From Tenacibaculum sp. (GTDB lineage Bacteria; Bacteroidota; Bacteroidia; Flavobacteriales; Flavobacteriaceae), in assembly GCA_022448525.1 (NCBI GenBank), contig JAKVCX010000001.1, forward strand, positions 172,733 to 236,732: DNA of 64,000 nucleotides, written 5' to 3'. Made by a program: the position numbers and the translations under genes. The notes under the pieces were generated by a model. It was not told the origin of the DNA. It made no database searches and saw only the letters and a program-made list of their open reading frames with translations. Positions 61,968 to 64,000 of the stretch are shown here, in pieces. The stretch's first letter is position 1, and every line of letters begins with the position of its first letter.

Positions 61968-62906
61968 TTATAATAAACCACGACCGATTTTAACCATCTT
62001 GTTATTCTCGGTATAATCCTTAGCAATTTTATCTAAGACACCATTAATAAAGTACCCACTTTTGTTTGTTGAATAATCTTTTGCTAACTCGATATATTCG
62101 TTTATTGTAACTCTACTTGGAATTGATGGAAAATGTAAAAACTCTGTGATTGCCATTTTTATCAATATCATATCGATATCTGCAATTCTATCCGCTTCCC
62201 AGTTTGGAGTTTTCTCCTTGATGTCATCCTCATATTTATGTTGATTTAACATCACTTTAGTAAATAAATCTGAGACAAACCTTTTATCGTCATCATCTTT
62301 ATACAATTGACCTAATACAAAAGGATTGTCTTTCTTTTGTTTATTCAAAGTTTTAACGATCCAAGTATTTACAAAAGGAATATCATCCACCCATGATATC
62401 ATAGTATCTTCAAAATAGTCCGCTAGTTTTTCCTCAGGAGCTACAATCTCTTTGAAAAAGCTTACCACAAAGTTTTTATCTTCATGATATGAATCCTCCG
62501 ATGAGTTCATATAATCTTCGTAAATCTTGTTTGACTTTAAGTTTTCCCAAACAATTTTCACATACTCTTCTTCGATATCCCAGTTATTCAGTCTATTCAA
62601 CTCTACATAACCTTCTAGGCTTACGCTATCTTTTATTTGATTTAATAATCTGTTTTCAATAAACTTGATATTAGGATTCAAATCTTCTTTTGTAGCCAAG
62701 ATTTTCTTTTTAGAAAGCTCTATTTTCTTAGAGGCTAACTTTTGCACTTCAACTAAAAGCTGAAGATTTAAGACGTACAAGTCGTACATTTTTTGGATGC
62801 TATACTTCAAAAACTTTTCTTCCTTAACTAAGTCTGTAGTGTTTGATTGATGCATTGCATACACTGACTGCATTACCTTTAAACGGATATGTCTTCTATT
62901 TATCAT
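61968..62906 (-). CDS. nusB: Transcription antitermination/rRNA processing factor NusB (long form)
   Basis: A 312-residue protein, twice the size of E. coli NusB (139). It starts with the RNA-binding motif INRRHIRLKVMQSVYA and ends with the C-terminal NusB core (IADIDMILIKMAITEFLHFPSIPSRVTINEYIELAKDYST). The extra middle is helical and charged, and is usual in Bacteroidota. It probably binds boxA RNA with S10. Confidence 0.93.
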   Translation of the reverse strand: MINRRHIRLKVMQSVYAMHQSNTTDLVKEEKFLKYSIQKMYDLYVLNLQLLVEVQKLASKKIELSKKKILATKEDLNPNIKFIENRLLNQIKDSVSLEGYVELNRLNNWDIEEEYVKIVWENLKSNKIYEDYMNSSEDSYHEDKNFVVSFFKEIVAPEEKLADYFEDTMISWVDDIPFVNTWIVKTLNKQKKDNPFVLGQLYKDDDDKRFVSDLFTKVMLNQHKYEDDIKEKTPNWEADRIADIDMILIKMAITEFLHFPSIPSRVTINEYIELAKDYSTNKSGYFINGVLDKIAKDYTENNKMVKIGRGLL

Positions 62907-62921
62907 TAAATGAGGAACTTT

Positions 62922-62952
62922 AAAAAAAGGCGATAGAAATGTTTCTATCGCC
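62922..62952 (-). terminator. Terminator after leucine dehydrogenase gene
   Basis: GGCGATAGAAA (62929-62939) pairs perfectly with TTTCTATCGCC (62942-62952); the A run at 62922-62928 becomes a T run on the minus strand. The loop is only TG, so the top of the stem probably opens. Confidence 0.82.
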
Positions 62953-62983
62953 CCGCAAAAATAAAATATTTATTGGTTTTGTT

Positions 62984-64000
62984 CTAGCTATTTTGCTCTT
63001 TTTTACGCTGGTCAATTCTTCCTTGCGCAATATTGAAAGCAGCCTGATGAGTTGTAATATTCTCCTTCTCTGCTAACTCAAAAATCTCTAATGTTGTATT
63101 ATAAATGTTTTCAGTTCTCTTGATGCTTTCAGCTTTATCATAACCTTCAACCTCAGCATAAACATTAATAATTCCACCTGCATTAATTAAGAAATCTGGC
63201 GCATATGCAATACCTTTCTCTCTTAACATTTTACCATGCTTTAACTCATTAGCTAACTGATTATTTGCAGCTCCTGCAATTACAGATGCGTTTAACTGAG
63301 CGATACTCTCGTCATTAACAGTAGCTCCTAAAGCACAAGGAGCATAAATATCAAGATCTAATCCGTAGATGTCGTTTCCTAGAACAACATTAGCATTGTA
63401 TTTTTTACTTAATTCTTCTAAACGAGCTTCGTTAATATCATTTAAGATAACCTGAGCTCCTTCATCAGTAATGTGTTTAACTAAAGTTTCACCAACATGA
63501 CCAACTCCTTGAACTAAAACTTTTTTACCTTCTAAGTTATCAGATCCGAATTTATACTTTGCTGCAGCCTTCATTCCCATATAAACTCCATATGCAGTTA
63601 CAGGAGAAGGATTTCCTGATCCTCCAATAGATTCAGAAACTCCCGTTACATGAGGAGTAACTTCTCTGATAATATCCATATCGCGAGTTTCCATACCCAC
63701 GTCTTCTGCTGTAATATACTTTCCGCTTAATGAATTTACAAATTCACCAAACTTTCTCATTAAAGCATCATTTTTCTGTGTCTTTGCATCACCAATAATA
63801 ACAGCTTTACCACCTCCTAGGTTTAATCCAGTAATTGCTGATTTATAAGTCATTCCACGAGACAAACGTAAAACATCATTTAATGCCTCCCACTCTGTTT
63901 TGTACTGCCACATTCTAGTACCTCCTAATGCAGGTCCTAAAGTTGTATTGTGAATACCAATAATTGCTTTTAATCCTGTATCTTCGTCGTTGCAAAAAAC
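62984..64000 (-). CDS. Glu/Leu/Phe/Val dehydrogenase (leucine dehydrogenase type), N-terminus cut by the edge
   Basis: A minus-strand frame open from base 64000, encoding at least 338 residues. The upstream part reads GLKAIIGIHNTTLGPALGGTRM, the glycine-rich substrate site of this family, so the ATG at 63913 is internal and not the start. The catalytic lysine region GLNLGGGKAVIIGD, the SGNPSPVTAYGV segment and the Rossmann motif VLVQGVGHVGETLV are present. The enzyme deaminates branched-chain amino acids to 2-oxo acids with NAD. The first residues lie outside the window. Confidence 0.92.
   Translation of the reverse strand, partial: VFCNDEDTGLKAIIGIHNTTLGPALGGTRMWQYKTEWEALNDVLRLSRGMTYKSAITGLNLGGGKAVIIGDAKTQKNDALMRKFGEFVNSLSGKYITAEDVGMETRDMDIIREVTPHVTGVSESIGGSGNPSPVTAYGVYMGMKAAAKYKFGSDNLEGKKVLVQGVGHVGETLVKHITDEGAQVILNDINEARLEELSKKYNANVVLGNDIYGLDLDIYAPCALGATVNDESIAQLNASVIAGAANNQLANELKHGKMLREKGIAYAPDFLINAGGIINVYAEVEGYDKAESIKRTENIYNTTLEIFELAEKENITTHQAAFNIAQGRIDQRKKEQNS

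Overview
The window is a 64 kb piece of chromosome from a low-GC member of the Bacteroidota, almost certainly a Flavobacteriaceae, probably marine (inference). Support: strong A+T bias, no Shine-Dalgarno signals, many TAnnTTTG (-7) promoter elements, SusC/RagA-type EVVVVGYGT signatures, an RprX/RprY-like kinase and regulator, long NusB and Nif3 variants typical of the phylum, leucine dehydrogenase, DUF1573 and YbbR proteins. No rRNA, tRNA, CRISPR array, transposase or phage genes were seen. Genus cannot be fixed from the sequence alone.

Layout. 0-9.8 kb: an edge-truncated membrane protein, a secreted amidohydrolase, a DUF898 membrane protein, an SDR, an EF-hand-like anchored protein, a SprT-like protein, mannose-1-phosphate guanylyltransferase, small unknowns, a HAD-like protein and an OmpA-like secreted protein. 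9.8-15.9 kb: lpxK, a Nif3-like protein, a zinc-ribbon-family coiled-coil protein without its cysteines, and a 956-residue protein that fuses two FAD oxidases. 15.9-25.7 kb: mostly minus-strand housekeeping genes (lipocalin-like lipoprotein, folE, hisS, YihY, pentapeptide, transglutaminase-like, M3 peptidase, Vat-like acetyltransferase, nadC), then rlmH. 25.8-32.3 kb: a giant alpha-2-macroglobulin. 32.3-37.4 kb: an accessory stretch of small secreted proteins and lipoproteins, a frameshifted gene, a SRAP (YedK-like) protein and an orphan CDI immunity protein. 37.4-42.5 kb: an SOS mutagenesis cassette (dinB, dnaE-like polymerase, divergent LexA-like repressor). 42.6-46.1 kb: a VIT/vWA protein. 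46.1-54.5 kb: an ITPase, an iron-type ABC permease and ATPase, M28 peptidase, DUF1304, AlkD-like protein, SRPBCC protein, holA, a PD-(D/E)xK protein and a glycosyltransferase. 54.5-64 kb: minus-strand genes for regulators, a CREST-type membrane hydrolase, Sua5, the two-component system, coaE, YbbR, yajC, DUF1573, nusB and leucine dehydrogenase (cut by the edge).

The most unusual feature is a pair of large exported proteins (25768-32316 and 42597-46052). Both carry the same foreign module: a carboxypeptidase-regulatory-like beta domain followed by a TonB-receptor plug with the [12 protein letters not shown] signature, and no beta-barrel. One is an alpha-2-macroglobulin with an intact CAEQ thioester motif, and the module sits about where the protease bait region is expected. 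The other is a VIT/vWA protein with a TPR-like region. Their upstream regions and signal peptides are also alike, so they may form one co-regulated envelope system. Other points of note are a triple TTGTAGC site overlapping both promoters of the mutagenesis cassette, an ABC ATPase whose full-length frame begins at ATT, the double flavoprotein, and several genes whose -7 element ends only 4-6 bases before the start codon.
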